A stretch of 64,000 nucleotides of DNA from Spirochaetaceae bacterium (GTDB lineage: Bacteria; Spirochaetota; Spirochaetia; DSM-27196; PWMO01), in NCBI GenBank assembly GCA_007693945.1, contig RECP01000063.1, positions 89,023-153,022 on the forward strand. The letters are read 5' to 3'. The notes below the pieces were generated by a model. It saw nothing but the letters and a program-made list of their open reading frames with translations, was not told where the DNA came from and made no database searches. Of this stretch, positions 9,701-18,389 are shown piece after piece. Position 1 is the stretch's first letter. Every line of letters starts with the position of its first letter. The position numbers and the translations under genes were made by a program.

Positions 9701-12700
9701 TTGCAACCGAACGTTCGATATGCGTCCGCAGCTCGTCAATCTGCCGCGACATCTGGAGCGCGGCCACTTCCGCGGCGCTGGAATAGACAGCTTCGGTGAT
9801 CAACTCCGCCGCCGACTCGGCGCTGCGCCGGACGGCGGTCGCTGAGTGCAGCGGCGGAATTCGTGCGGCGATGATGGTCCCTACCGACCGGGAGTGAGCG
9901 TCAACAGCCGACGCCTGCCGCAGAAGTTCCGGCAACCGCGTGTTCTGCAGCACGTTATCCACCGTTTTCCAGGGGGTCTGCAGCGTGAGTTCCGGTATCA
10001 CGACGCTGTCAACGCGCGCCCGCAGCGCGCCGGACTCGATTCCCAGCTGACGCGCCAGAACCTGACTTCCGGTCTGCGCACCGGCCGTAGCAGCGTGTTG
10101 GATCCATTGCCTGCGCGACTGCACCAGCAACCCGTGCTTCTGTTGCCACAAGAGGTCCATAGCGGAGTACTCGTCGCGGTACGAATCGCGCCATTCACTG
10201 CGCATTTCAGACAGATCGCCGACCGCCCGCCGCCATTCTTCCCGGCCGACGCGATGCAGCTCGGCCATCACCTCTTCCCAATCTGCACGGCGGAGCGCCA
10301 GCTCGTCGTACTCGAGCGCCAGCCTCTGCTGTTCGGACTTGAACCAGCCTTCAAGCAGTGATTGCTGTAACTCGAAAAGCCCGGCGGCCGTCAATACCAG
10401 TCTGTCGCGCATGCCCGAGCGGGTAAACGCCCGGGCTGTAAACGCCAGATCGAGCCAGTTCCTGCGATACGCCTCGGGGCTGTAGGCTTCGGGCGCAAAG
10501 AGTGCCTCGGTGAGCTCCTGCAGTTCATCGGTGCTTACGGCTTTGCCGTCCGCAACGGCGGCATAACGCCGCAGCATCTCGGTCCGCCGGTTATCCAGCG
10601 CTTTGACCCGTTGGACAACCGCCGCGTCGGCAATCTGCAACTGCGCGTCCACCGCGCTGCGCAGCGCGACCAGGAGTGCGTCAACTCGCTGCGTGTCGCC
10701 GACTCCGCCCGCTGCACGGGCGTCCTCGATGGTTCGTCCAAGGTCTACGGGAGGAGTTGCACTGTTGGCCTGCATCAGGCGCTGCAGCTGCGCAGCCGCG
10801 CTCCGGCCATCGGCAATCAGTGTCAGCGAGCGCACCCGCTCGCCGGTCTGCTCCAGCTCACCCAGCACTCCGGAAACGCTGCCGGCCAGCGTGAGGAACG
10901 CCGTGCGCTCAGTATCACCGGCATTGACGAACCTGGCCATCTGCTGACGCCGACGGCGAATCGGTCTCCACGGTTTGCTGCCGAACAGTCTCCTGATGAA
11001 TCCGGTGTTCCTTTTCACGCGCCGTTCCGCGGAGCGCGCCCGTGCCTCGACGTGCTGTACCGCGATGCGCGCCAGATCCTTTTCGATGAACGGGAGTATG
11101 AACGTCTCATCGAACGAGACCGATTCGCTAATCATTACTGTGGTGAAGTAGCGGTACAGTACGAATTGCCGGCTGTCCTCCATCACCCGATCAAAGGCCA
11201 GCGAAGCTTCGGCCGCCAGGAGTTCGTCGACATTTGTCCGGACCCGCGAATGGGCAAGCAAACCGGTAAAATTGCGGTCCGATGACGCGGCGTGCGTGAT
11301 CCTCGGCGCAGCCGTGCCGCTGAAGTGCCCGGCCAGCTGTTCGTGGTAGTATGCCAACCCGAAATCGCGCAGGGTTCCCTGATCAGTTTGCGCCAGCTCG
11401 GCCAGCCAGACCATGATCTCGTTGCTGCGCTGCCGCCATTGGCTTGTATCCTGGACATCGAAGTATCCCTGTGCCAGCACAAGGTATTCCTCAAGTGGCA
11501 TTGTGTCGAATCCGGTAAGCTGCACACCGGCTGCCGCCCGCGGATCAGGGGCCAGCAACCGAGCGTCCTGCACAATCAGAAGCTGCCCCGCGGCATCCCC
11601 GATTGCGTGCACGGCTGCAGCGTAGTCTCGCTCCAGTCCGCGTTCCAGGTCAGCTGCATATGAGGACAGCGCGTGCAGATAGTCGCGCACCTCAACGAGA
11701 TGCAACCGCTGCCGCAACGCTTGACTCAGTTGCTCGTCTTCGATACCTGATACGGCGGTCTTCCCGTCATCCGCCGCGGCCAGCCGTACGGCCGCGAGTA
11801 CGTCAGCTGCATGGTCACGCTCCGCGATGCGCTGCATCAGCACCCGCTGCGGCGAAGCGTTCGGGAGCGCGTAGCCGCTGCCGGCGTACTGCATCAGCTC
11901 GGCGGCCAGCTGCAGCTCGCGCCTGGCGCTCAGTGCGTTCCGGTTGAGCTCTTCGAGCTCTTGATGTGCACCGGACATCTGCCCGGCCAACCGTTCAATC
12001 TGGTCAACGAGTGTACGCTGCGCGTTGCGCGCCTGTTCGACCCGCAGCAGCGCCGCGTCGGCTTTCTGTCTGGCAGGCAGCACGTAGCCGTGGTAGTAGC
12101 TGTCACCGTCTTCCTGCCGTTGCTGCAGCCCGGTCTGCAGTTCGCGTATGCGCTGCCGATCACGTATCAGCTGGTCCTCGCGCGACTGAAATCGATCGCG
12201 CAGCAACGACAGCGGATAAGCCTCGTCGGTCGGCTCGCCCGCTGCAACCTCCTGCAGCAGAACAACAGTCGCGGCTACCAGAGAACGCACTCTTTCCCAG
12301 GTTTCGCCGCTCGGCTGACTCCCGGCCACAACCTGCTGCACGGCCCACAGAAGATGCGGTGGCAGCGACTGCGTATCAAACAGTAGTGCAAACCGCGTCG
12401 CTATATCGCTCTTGTCGCGGTCAAGGGCCTCCAACGTTTTCCGCAGCGACTCCGCACGCTCACCGTTTACGGAAGCCGCCCACGCGGGAACAATGTCCCA
12501 CATATCTTCGAAGACTTCCCGGATCAGAGTGAGCTCTTGCCGATCCGCAGTTGAATCGAGCATCCGCTGCAGGTACATGCTGTGTGTCACGGTGGAGTCA
12601 TCGATCTCGGGCAGCTGCAACAGCTCTACGATCAGGCGCAGTCGTTGCAGTTCGCGCGTCGCGACAGAACGCAACTGCTGCCAGGCGGCTTCGGCCCTCG

Positions 12701-14819
12701 AAGCATTCCCGGTATACGTGCCGTAGTGCAGGTCCGCGTGGTGCGCCGACAGCAGGGCCTCCACGTCTGGTTCATGGACATCGAAGCCGTGCGACAACAG
12801 ATGCAACCGCAACTGCTCGACGGATACTTGCGGATCGTAGGCCTGCAATAGCGCATCCACCGCAACCGAACGCGCCTGCGCCTGATCGAGCTGCGAGGGT
12901 TCGCCTTCGTCCGACTGTACAATGGCCGCGATGACCTCGGACGCCTCGGCGGTGAGGTCACTGCTCCGCCTGGCCTCGGCGGCCTGAATGTAGTGCAGCA
13001 ACTGTTGGTAGCGATCTGACTCAAACCACTGCGACACGGACTGCTTCAGACTGGCGAGTGTACGTTGCATTGCCGCGACGTCGCCGGCATCCCACAGCTC
13101 GCGATGCGTCTGGTAGAGCCGGCTTGCCTGGTCGGCCGTCTGCTGTTCAGCAGCCAGGTCGAGAGTCTGCTGGTGCAGATGCTGCTGAAGGTTCTCGAAG
13201 CGGTCGGACAGTCGCCCAATCAGGGAAAGCTGCTCACGGTAGCGCCGTTCGGCGGCATCGAGCGCGCTCTGGGCCACCGCATGTCGCTGCCGTGTCTGCG
13301 CCTCGGTGTCGCGTCCCGCAGATTGATCCTGCGCGTAGTGAAGAACGGCCTGCGCCGCTGTGACGCGGGCGTCGAGCATCTCAAGGCGCGCTTCAAGTTG
13401 CGCGATTTCGCGCGCCGCGGCATCATGTGCGGTTACCGCAAACCGCTCGGTGAGCTCGTCGCGCAGCCGCCTGATGCCGGCCTCGCTACCGGTAGCGAGT
13501 CGGTCCGCATCGGCCAGCAGCTGGTTCCAGAACTCAAGCTGGCGGGCAACCTGATCCGCAGTAGTGCCATGCGCGTGACTGCCGTCCGGCAGCCGGATCA
13601 GCTCACTCTGCAGAACCTTCAGGTTCGACTCCGCCAGGTCCCGCGCCTCTTCCGCGCGGTCAACGTTCTGAAGCTGTGCCTCCAGCTCGGCGATCAGCAG
13701 AACGGACCGCGCATCAACTGCAACCGTCATGTCGCTGATCACGTCCTGATAGTCGCGTTCGAACCGGCTCATCGCTTCGACCCATCTTCGGCGCCCTTGC
13801 TCGAACAACACGGTCATCTCGTCGATCCAGGCAGCGCGTGAATCGGCCACCTTCACAAATGCCGCGTCCCAGGCGCGCTCTGCCTCGAGGTAGGAAGTCT
13901 GTGCCGCGCTCTCCCAGTGCAGCCGGTCGTGCATCAGGCGCTGTTCGGCACGCTGCCATTGCTCGAGCCCTTGCTCGAGCCCGCTGCGGAAGCTCTCTTC
14001 CCATCGCCGGGCATCCACGATCAACTGCGCCGGTGTCGCGGTGTGATCGTGATCGGCGGAGTGTCCCAATCGTTGCCGAAGATCATCGACCGCCAACCTG
14101 GTCTGCAGCGCGGTCGCGTTCAGCGTCTCGGCGGCGTTGTGCTCTTCGGCTTTCCGACGCAGTGACCGGGTATCACGCAACCGCAACTGCAGCAGACGAC
14201 TGTAGGCGTGCGTAACCAGGCGCTGCTGTTCACGGCGCACGCGTGCGCTCTGCATTTCAAACCGCTCGTGAAGCGCACTGCGCACAAGCTGGCGTTGCCC
14301 AGGATCGATTGCCGTCAGCAAGCCGTCAAGCTGACCCTGCGCATCCGCATACCATGTCTGAAACCATGCTTCACCGGCCGCATCGACGGTGCGCCGCCAT
14401 TCGTCAAGGTCGGACTGCACGCTGCCCGGATCACGCAGCAACGGGTAACCGGTCTCGTCCCTTACAATTGCACCTTGATCCAGAATGAAGCCGAACTCGC
14501 GATTGCGCTTCTCCAGCTCGCCGGACAACCCCGCAAAATCGGGAAGCGCCAGACCGCCCAGCAGCCAGTCGGCGAGGCGCCGTTCGAGCGCGATACGCGC
14601 GTGATCACGCTCTCGTTCGGTCACGCCTTCGAGGCCCATGTAGGCGATTGCGCGCCAGCTGTCGGCGGAATGCTCCAGGTCGGCACGGTCAAAGTGCATT
14701 TCCAGGCTTCGCCGGACGCCAGCGCTGAGATACACATCTTCACCCGGCAGCCATGCGGCGCTCAGCAGCAGCAACCCGGCTGCAACGCGCGGATCGAAAC
14801 GGCGGCCGCGGCTCACCAC
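6744..14819 (-). CDS. Giant exported coiled-coil protein with a C-terminal putative Cys-His hydrolase domain
   Basis: About 2,690 residues. The frame is open from 14954, but that start would run into the divergent gene. GTG 14819 (or 14816) gives a signal-peptide-like opening (RGRRFDPRVAAGLLLLSAAW), so the start is uncertain. Visible architecture: long Gln/Glu/Arg-rich coiled coils with two Trp-rich blocks of similar style (about residues 276-360 and 1490-1573, W-x6-10-W spacing); a conserved-looking globular part (YGETGRIMLRFMRYEARMA); a Gly/Ala-rich hydrophobic stretch (about 1920-2120); then a 570-residue globular tail. The last 125 residues have a Cys (YFCNLST, codon 7119-7121), a His (SGHLAPVVGY) and a DNIG segment, in the order of papain-like or CHAP-like hydrolases. 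The design recalls the 'longest protein' family of Leptospira and, in its hydrophobic-then-toxin-like tail, polymorphic toxins. Family membership is from memory and untested. Confidence 0.7.
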   Translation of the reverse strand: MVSRGRRFDPRVAAGLLLLSAAWLPGEDVYLSAGVRRSLEMHFDRADLEHSADSWRAIAYMGLEGVTERERDHARIALERRLADWLLGGLALPDFAGLSGELEKRNREFGFILDQGAIVRDETGYPLLRDPGSVQSDLDEWRRTVDAAGEAWFQTWYADAQGQLDGLLTAIDPGQRQLVRSALHERFEMQSARVRREQQRLVTHAYSRLLQLRLRDTRSLRRKAEEHNAAETLNATALQTRLAVDDLRQRLGHSADHDHTATPAQLIVDARRWEESFRSGLEQGLEQWQRAEQRLMHDRLHWESAAQTSYLEAERAWDAAFVKVADSRAAWIDEMTVLFEQGRRRWVEAMSRFERDYQDVISDMTVAVDARSVLLIAELEAQLQNVDRAEEARDLAESNLKVLQSELIRLPDGSHAHGTTADQVARQLEFWNQLLADADRLATGSEAGIRRLRDELTERFAVTAHDAAAREIAQLEARLEMLDARVTAAQAVLHYAQDQSAGRDTEAQTRQRHAVAQSALDAAERRYREQLSLIGRLSDRFENLQQHLHQQTLDLAAEQQTADQASRLYQTHRELWDAGDVAAMQRTLASLKQSVSQWFESDRYQQLLHYIQAAEARRSSDLTAEASEVIAAIVQSDEGEPSQLDQAQARSVAVDALLQAYDPQVSVEQLRLHLLSHGFDVHEPDVEALLSAHHADLHYGTYTGNASRAEAAWQQLRSVATRELQRLRLIVELLQLPEIDDSTVTHSMYLQRMLDSTADRQELTLIREVFEDMWDIVPAWAASVNGERAESLRKTLEALDRDKSDIATRFALLFDTQSLPPHLLWAVQQVVAGSQPSGETWERVRSLVAATVVLLQEVAAGEPTDEAYPLSLLRDRFQSREDQLIRDRQRIRELQTGLQQRQEDGDSYYHGYVLPARQKADAALLRVEQARNAQRTLVDQIERLAGQMSGAHQELEELNRNALSARRELQLAAELMQYAGSGYALPNASPQRVLMQRIAERDHAADVLAAVRLAAADDGKTAVSGIEDEQLSQALRQRLHLVEVRDYLHALSSYAADLERGLERDYAAAVHAIGDAAGQLLIVQDARLLAPDPRAAAGVQLTGFDTMPLEEYLVLAQGYFDVQDTSQWRQRSNEIMVWLAELAQTDQGTLRDFGLAYYHEQLAGHFSGTAAPRITHAASSDRNFTGLLAHSRVRTNVDELLAAEASLAFDRVMEDSRQFVLYRYFTTVMISESVSFDETFILPFIEKDLARIAVQHVEARARSAERRVKRNTGFIRRLFGSKPWRPIRRRRQQMARFVNAGDTERTAFLTLAGSVSGVLGELEQTGERVRSLTLIADGRSAAAQLQRLMQANSATPPVDLGRTIEDARAAGGVGDTQRVDALLVALRSAVDAQLQIADAAVVQRVKALDNRRTEMLRRYAAVADGKAVSTDELQELTEALFAPEAYSPEAYRRNWLDLAFTARAFTRSGMRDRLVLTAAGLFELQQSLLEGWFKSEQQRLALEYDELALRRADWEEVMAELHRVGREEWRRAVGDLSEMRSEWRDSYRDEYSAMDLLWQQKHGLLVQSRRQWIQHAATAGAQTGSQVLARQLGIESGALRARVDSVVIPELTLQTPWKTVDNVLQNTRLPELLRQASAVDAHSRSVGTIIAARIPPLHSATAVRRSAESAAELITEAVYSSAAEVAALQMSRQIDELRTHIERSVATANRTTRKRFADMLEAAGYTARGNEFRRRVVVDRSLLGGEKRQAQRISGYRDFEAPAFDTGVDLRASRLQGLSGTAIQTTVAEAVENLNHYLQLLFGSAVVPVEAGSLDGAFLAIVQQESQRFSASAQYSTHSAMQGLFAYHVGYAPRMRSGDPERVRHGGYGETGRIMLRFMRYEARMAHGMAMLETAAWDVPLWDSSGLPIEAPTVRGVTTLGVSVAATLLGQPWVALALTAANQAAFATLDTTLAGIDAQQAWGRAGRSFAAGAAVTGIGGVFSGFGDHGSGFLELGLGGVSGSGAALGSTWHGSAAVAGTQHFASTVARHAIESPGFNAGDVFGQSAVAGYASAALSAAVGTGLQSKWQLDTRGFSHLNMRRHYNTAELSSLAGAAAGTTLRYAVTGNATLNLVNVADVAALGGWNWKTVPGAPLRHGLVELEIDRRRISRVALGDSGMDVSPTRLAGAAAAVDELFLMKRVQFDIDRAVTIRAGLLETRDRALRVEEARFAGVSPESQTLSEELELVRRIQSRRNVNTLFLGARETYPENYLDRQLSVAVGQQDIGQAEFLLATHFNTQGSFELAYSFYEQGTANAADLFAGEKAFAGTEYRGSPTYEQRLRLFLDHYETAIERAGAAASREALLGSMLIADNRGTGGDRPLLDGAAFTGQLIAENNLRGVGKALAAVEELPQLFAEAVYGGQGGTATARYVAQLGELQAREVFPQDNLYNIFTTGDPAARATASDTVSDNQYAFRAAFRTSGGRSPGATFTHFVADGADYLEVEVAYRDGTLRELARTPIGRSQYEHVQRMVENRGAVSANLAHHNGVQELYQNAGLEHLYWREHDRLDAIAQLSQGYRGLDYFCNLSTNEFSMAYGAPNLQNLGGTQRTANDIHTLLTEGVANANGRFVEVNQTLAASAGRNGLLVIASQPRPHSSGHLAPVVGYEGELDRETRLIVDNIGERNGVMSLHTAFGSGAQIQYFLWVPAN

Positions 14820-14897
14820 GGGCGGCGCGCCGGCTGGTCTCCTGCAAGGGACCAAATCGGTCGATTGTGCCCCGCAAAGACCGTGTTTTTCGGGATT

Positions 14898-14914
14898 CGC
14901 GCCGAACGGGCGCG
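14898..14914 (+). other. Hairpin in the divergent gap before the TPR/TolC/RND operon
   Basis: The arms CGCGCC and GGCGCG form a 6-bp stem with a 5-nt loop, ending about 10 nt before the AGGGG ribosome-binding site of the TPR gene. It may influence translation or belong to an operator. No convincing -10/-35 pair was found in this divergent gap for either strand. Confidence 0.3.
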
Positions 14915-14928
14915 TTAACAGGGGTAAT

Positions 14929-15588
14929 ATGAAACAGAAAGCGTTGAATACCATGCTACTCCTCCTCCTCTGGTTTCTGCCGGCTGTCGGCGCCGTTACC
15001 TGCAGCGTGGTACGTTCTCACACTCCGCGGGCCGCCCCGGAAGCACTCTATGAGCGGGCGCTGCAGTACTACCACAACGGCCGGATCACGGCTGCGCGCC
15101 GTCTTCTGGAACAGCAATCGGCCTCGACCGGACGCGATCTCCGCAGCGCCTACCTTCTGGGGCGCGTGCTGTTCTTCGACAACGCCGCGGAAGCGGCGCA
15201 GCGCGTGCTGCAGCGCGCTCTGGACCGTCATCCCTGCCATGTAGACACGCGAAGATTTCTCGCCAGAATTCAGATTTCGCTGCATGATTTTGAATCAGCA
15301 GAGAAAAACCTGCTGTTACTGCTTTCACAGACCTCCGAAGATCCGGACGTACTGATGATGCTGGCGCGTGTTGCTGCCGCGCGCGGAAAGACCGCCGCGG
15401 CCATCGAACTCTATCGCCGCTCGATTCTGTTCACCGAGCGGCTGGCGGAAGCGCACATTGAGCTGGCGCATATGTACCGCGCTGCCGGGCTTGGGCAACG
15501 ATCTGATGAGGAACTGAAGCTGGCCCTCAGGCTGCTGCCGGCCGATCACCCCTTGCGGCGGCCGGTCATGTCGCTGCTGCAGCGGTGA
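14929..15588 (+). CDS. Exported TPR-repeat protein, first gene of the efflux operon
   Basis: A 219-residue protein that starts at ATG 14929 after AGGGG. The N-terminus (MKQKALNTMLLLLLWFLPAV) is a signal sequence; a Cys at 25 (GAVTCS) could be a loose spirochaetal lipobox. The mature part is helical with tetratricopeptide features: repeated pairs such as ALYERALQYYHNGR, AYLLGRVLFFDNAAEAAQRVLQRALDRHP and AAIELYRRSILFTERLAEAHIELAHMYRAAG, spaced by about 34 residues. TPRs mediate protein-protein contacts, here probably in the periplasm with the TolC-like or pump components encoded next. The TolC gene begins 28 nt downstream. Confidence 0.75.
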   Translation: MKQKALNTMLLLLLWFLPAVGAVTCSVVRSHTPRAAPEALYERALQYYHNGRITAARRLLEQQSASTGRDLRSAYLLGRVLFFDNAAEAAQRVLQRALDRHPCHVDTRRFLARIQISLHDFESAEKNLLLLLSQTSEDPDVLMMLARVAAARGKTAAAIELYRRSILFTERLAEAHIELAHMYRAAGLGQRSDEELKLALRLLPADHPLRRPVMSLLQR

Positions 15589-15616
15589 CGGACCCGGGGC
15601 CGCAAGGAGTCCCTGC

Positions 15617-17044
15617 GTGCTGCGCCGCACCGTAAAACCCTTCCGTCTTGTTGCCGCGGCGGCTCTACTGCTCTGCGGCGGCAGCGGTACTGCCGCCCGT
15701 ACCCATCCACCGCCAGCCCCGCTGACGATCGAAGCCGCCATCGCCCGGGCACTGGCGATGGACAGGCAGCTTGAATACCTGCGGCTGGACCATACACTCG
15801 AGGAGGCGCGCTACCGGCTCTCAATCCGTGAGTTCCTGCCGACCATCGCCGTGGCCTACAGCGGCTCCGACTCGGTGAGTTACGGAGCACCGGATTCCCG
15901 CTCTCGCCGGTTGACCCTCAGTGTGCAGCAGTTGGTCTTTGGCGGACAACGCAGAATTCACAGCAGGAGACTGCGTCGGACCGAACTCAACATCGAGCAG
16001 TTAGAGCTGCTGGCAGAAGCCGAGCGGACTACGGTCGACGTGATTGAACTGTTTATCGAGTTCCTGGGACTCAAACAGCAGAACCGCATCCTGCACGAAA
16101 CCCTGGAGCTTTCACGGCAACAGCAGAGTATCGCCGCCGAGGAGTTCGCCCTCGGTACAATCAACGAACTGCAACTGCTCGAGGTTGACCTGATGAGTCG
16201 TGACCTGGCACTCGAACTGCGACAGTCCGAGAGCGAGAAACGACAACTGCGCGCAGGTCTGGCACAGTTGCTGAGACTGGACCTTGCGGCTACCGGCGAA
16301 CCTCACGGCAGCATCGACGGCCGGTTTCGCGGCCACATCGATTCCCGCTCCATCGAACGGCACCGCGCCCGAATAGCCGCCGCCAATCTCGACGTGCTGC
16401 GGGCCGGCCATGATCTGGCGCTGGCGCAAGAGCAACAGCGCCGGACACGGCGATTCCGGGTCCCCGACATCCGGCTCAGGGCTGATGTGACCTCCGCGGC
16501 GGACCGTTTTCCACTGAGCGAGCACGGCTACAGCGTCGGCGTCAGCTTCGATTTCGCCGTACCGTTCATCCCGACCGAAACCACCGTCAGCGCCGGCAGA
16601 CAGACGCCGGCCGAACGCTCACGCTCTCTTTCCGGAACACTGCGCCCCGGGGACAACATCGACGCGCTCCTGGATCGTTCGGCGGTCGAAATCGCCGTGC
16701 GGCGCAGCCGCACACGGCACGAGGAGATTCTGCTCAAGAGTCAGACGGCTTTCGACCGATACGCGGTCGAACTGGAACACCACCGCGGCGCGCTCGAGAT
16801 CCTCGAGGCGCGCGACGAAGTCGAGACTCGTCGCACCGAGATCGAGCGTCTCCGCCTGCAGCTGGGAGAGATAACCCCCGTCGCGTATCTGGAAGCGGAA
16901 GTGGCACGCGCCAGGCTGAGAATCGCGATCACGCACAGCGTGGTGGCGCTCTTCAGAACCGAAGTGGCCATCCTGCGGCTCTCCGGTGCCGGGACCTTCG
17001 AGCCTGCCTATAGGCGCCTGATTACAACCGGAGAGCGCAGGTGA
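15617..17044 (+). CDS. TolC-family outer membrane channel
   Basis: A 475-residue protein that starts with GTG 15617, 7 nt after AAGGAG (15604-15609), and opens with a signal peptide (about residues 1-27). It follows the outer membrane efflux protein plan: two long coiled-coil halves, each with heptad-rich helices (about 95-230 and 360-465), separated by strand-rich segments (for example VGVSFDFAVPFIP). The internal approximate repeat and the length are normal for TolC, OprM or the Borrelia protein BesC. It would form the trimeric outer-membrane exit duct for the pumps encoded downstream. Its stop overlaps the next start by 4 nt (GTGA), showing translational coupling. Confidence 0.85.
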   Translation: MLRRTVKPFRLVAAAALLLCGGSGTAARTHPPPAPLTIEAAIARALAMDRQLEYLRLDHTLEEARYRLSIREFLPTIAVAYSGSDSVSYGAPDSRSRRLTLSVQQLVFGGQRRIHSRRLRRTELNIEQLELLAEAERTTVDVIELFIEFLGLKQQNRILHETLELSRQQQSIAAEEFALGTINELQLLEVDLMSRDLALELRQSESEKRQLRAGLAQLLRLDLAATGEPHGSIDGRFRGHIDSRSIERHRARIAAANLDVLRAGHDLALAQEQQRRTRRFRVPDIRLRADVTSAADRFPLSEHGYSVGVSFDFAVPFIPTETTVSAGRQTPAERSRSLSGTLRPGDNIDALLDRSAVEIAVRRSRTRHEEILLKSQTAFDRYAVELEHHRGALEILEARDEVETRRTEIERLRLQLGEITPVAYLEAEVARARLRIAITHSVVALFRTEVAILRLSGAGTFEPAYRRLITTGERR

Positions 17045-18387
17045 TCGGCAGCTGGAATCGCCTGCTGCTACCGCTGGCTATGCTGATCGGCTGCGGCGCG
17101 GCAGACGCCCCCGAGCAACCCCGCCTGCCTCCGCGAGTAACCGTAGCGGAAGTCCGTATTGAGGAGGTCCGGCCAGTCGTAGAGACATACGGCACGCTGT
17201 CACACGCCGCCAGGGTCGAGGTGTTTCCGGCCGTTGAAGCCAGGATCACCTCAATCAGCGCTGAGGAAGGTCAGCACGTGCGGACAGGCCAGTTGCTGGC
17301 GCAGCTTGACACGCGGCGGCTCGAGATCGCGCGCGATCAGGCTCAGGCGCTGATAACGTCCCGGCGCGCCGCCAAGACCCTGGCCCGGGAACAGCTCAAC
17401 GACGGAAGGCTGGCGGCCGAGGCACAGCTGATTCTGATCGGTAAAGCCGAGCGTGAGCTCGGGCAGCGGCGCATCGAGTATCAGGCAATTGCCGATCTGC
17501 TGGCACGACGCCGAAGACTGCACGCGATCGGAGGCGTCTCCACAAGTGAGCTCGACGCCGTCCAGGCCCAGTACGAGCGCAGTCGCACCGAGAAACGGCA
17601 GGCCGCCGGCGATCTGGAACTGCGCGTGATCGGCTACCGCGATCAGGACATACGGGCAGCCGGCCTGCAGGTTCCCGAGTCCGAGGCGTTGCGAACTGCG
17701 CTGCTGCTCGATCTGAATACCAGGACGCTGCGCGCCGGACTCGACGTGGCAGCCGCTGAGCTTCAGACAGCTGAGGCTGAACTGCGCCGGATTGAAGTCT
17801 CGCTGGAAGAGGCGCTGGTGCGCTCTCCAATAGACGGCGTAGTCGCCGTCCGTAACCTCGACGTCGGGGGGCTGGCGCGACCCCAGACAACGCTCTTTAC
17901 GATACTCGATACCGCGCGACTCTCCGTGCAGACCAGCGTGCGCGAAGCGGAGCTGGCATCGATAGCGGCCGGAAACCGTGTCACGGTCCAGCTCGGCGGT
18001 CGGACACAGCACACCATCGGCGGCACGGTGCAGCTGATAACGCCGTACGTCGACCCTGGATCGCGCAGCGCGGCAGTACGGGTTCTTCTCGATGACCACG
18101 ACGGCACACCGCTGTTTCCGGGAATGTTCGCGCGGCTGGAAATAGCAACCACAACGCTGCAGCCGACACCGGTGGTTCCGCAGTCGGCGCTGACGCGTGA
18201 TCACACCGAACAGGAGCGGGTGTTCGTCGTGCGCGACGGGCGGCTGTTCAGCACACCGGTTGCCGTACTCGATACCGCGAACGGCCGTGTCGCACTCAGC
18301 GCAGACCTGTACGCCGGAGACCGGGTCGTGCTGAACGCCCACCAGCGGTTCCACGACGGCATGCGCGTTACGATAACGGAGGAGTAA
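17041..18387 (+). CDS. RND efflux periplasmic adaptor (membrane fusion) lipoprotein
   Basis: A 448-residue HlyD/AcrA-family protein with a lipoprotein signal (LAMLIGC, Cys18). The order is typical: a first beta-barrel/lipoyl strand (VEVFPAVEARITSISAEEGQHVRTGQLLAQLD), a long alpha-helical hairpin (about 95-245), the return lipoyl half (VRSPIDGVVAVRNLDVGGLARPQTTLFTILD, about 260-290), then a beta-barrel and a membrane-proximal domain. It would join the TolC-like channel to the inner-membrane pump. The GTG start overlaps the previous stop by 4 nt, and the next gene starts 2 nt after this stop. The helical hairpin is longer than in AcrA, which may match the TolC hairpin of this organism. Confidence 0.86.
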   Translation: MIGSWNRLLLPLAMLIGCGAADAPEQPRLPPRVTVAEVRIEEVRPVVETYGTLSHAARVEVFPAVEARITSISAEEGQHVRTGQLLAQLDTRRLEIARDQAQALITSRRAAKTLAREQLNDGRLAAEAQLILIGKAERELGQRRIEYQAIADLLARRRRLHAIGGVSTSELDAVQAQYERSRTEKRQAAGDLELRVIGYRDQDIRAAGLQVPESEALRTALLLDLNTRTLRAGLDVAAAELQTAEAELRRIEVSLEEALVRSPIDGVVAVRNLDVGGLARPQTTLFTILDTARLSVQTSVREAELASIAAGNRVTVQLGGRTQHTIGGTVQLITPYVDPGSRSAAVRVLLDDHDGTPLFPGMFARLEIATTTLQPTPVVPQSALTRDHTEQERVFVVRDGRLFSTPVAVLDTANGRVALSADLYAGDRVVLNAHQRFHDGMRVTITEE

Positions 18388-18389
18388 GC

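Noticed and set aside
14820..14954. The extreme upstream start of the giant protein gene
   Set aside because: It would overlap the start of the divergent TPR gene by 26 nt and would give a Pro/Cys-rich N-terminus before the real signal sequence. No ribosome-binding site supports it.
17251..18354. A - strand frame of 367 codons opposite the membrane fusion protein
   Set aside because: The sense strand gives a textbook HlyD-type protein with coupled neighbours; the antisense product has low complexity and no motif.
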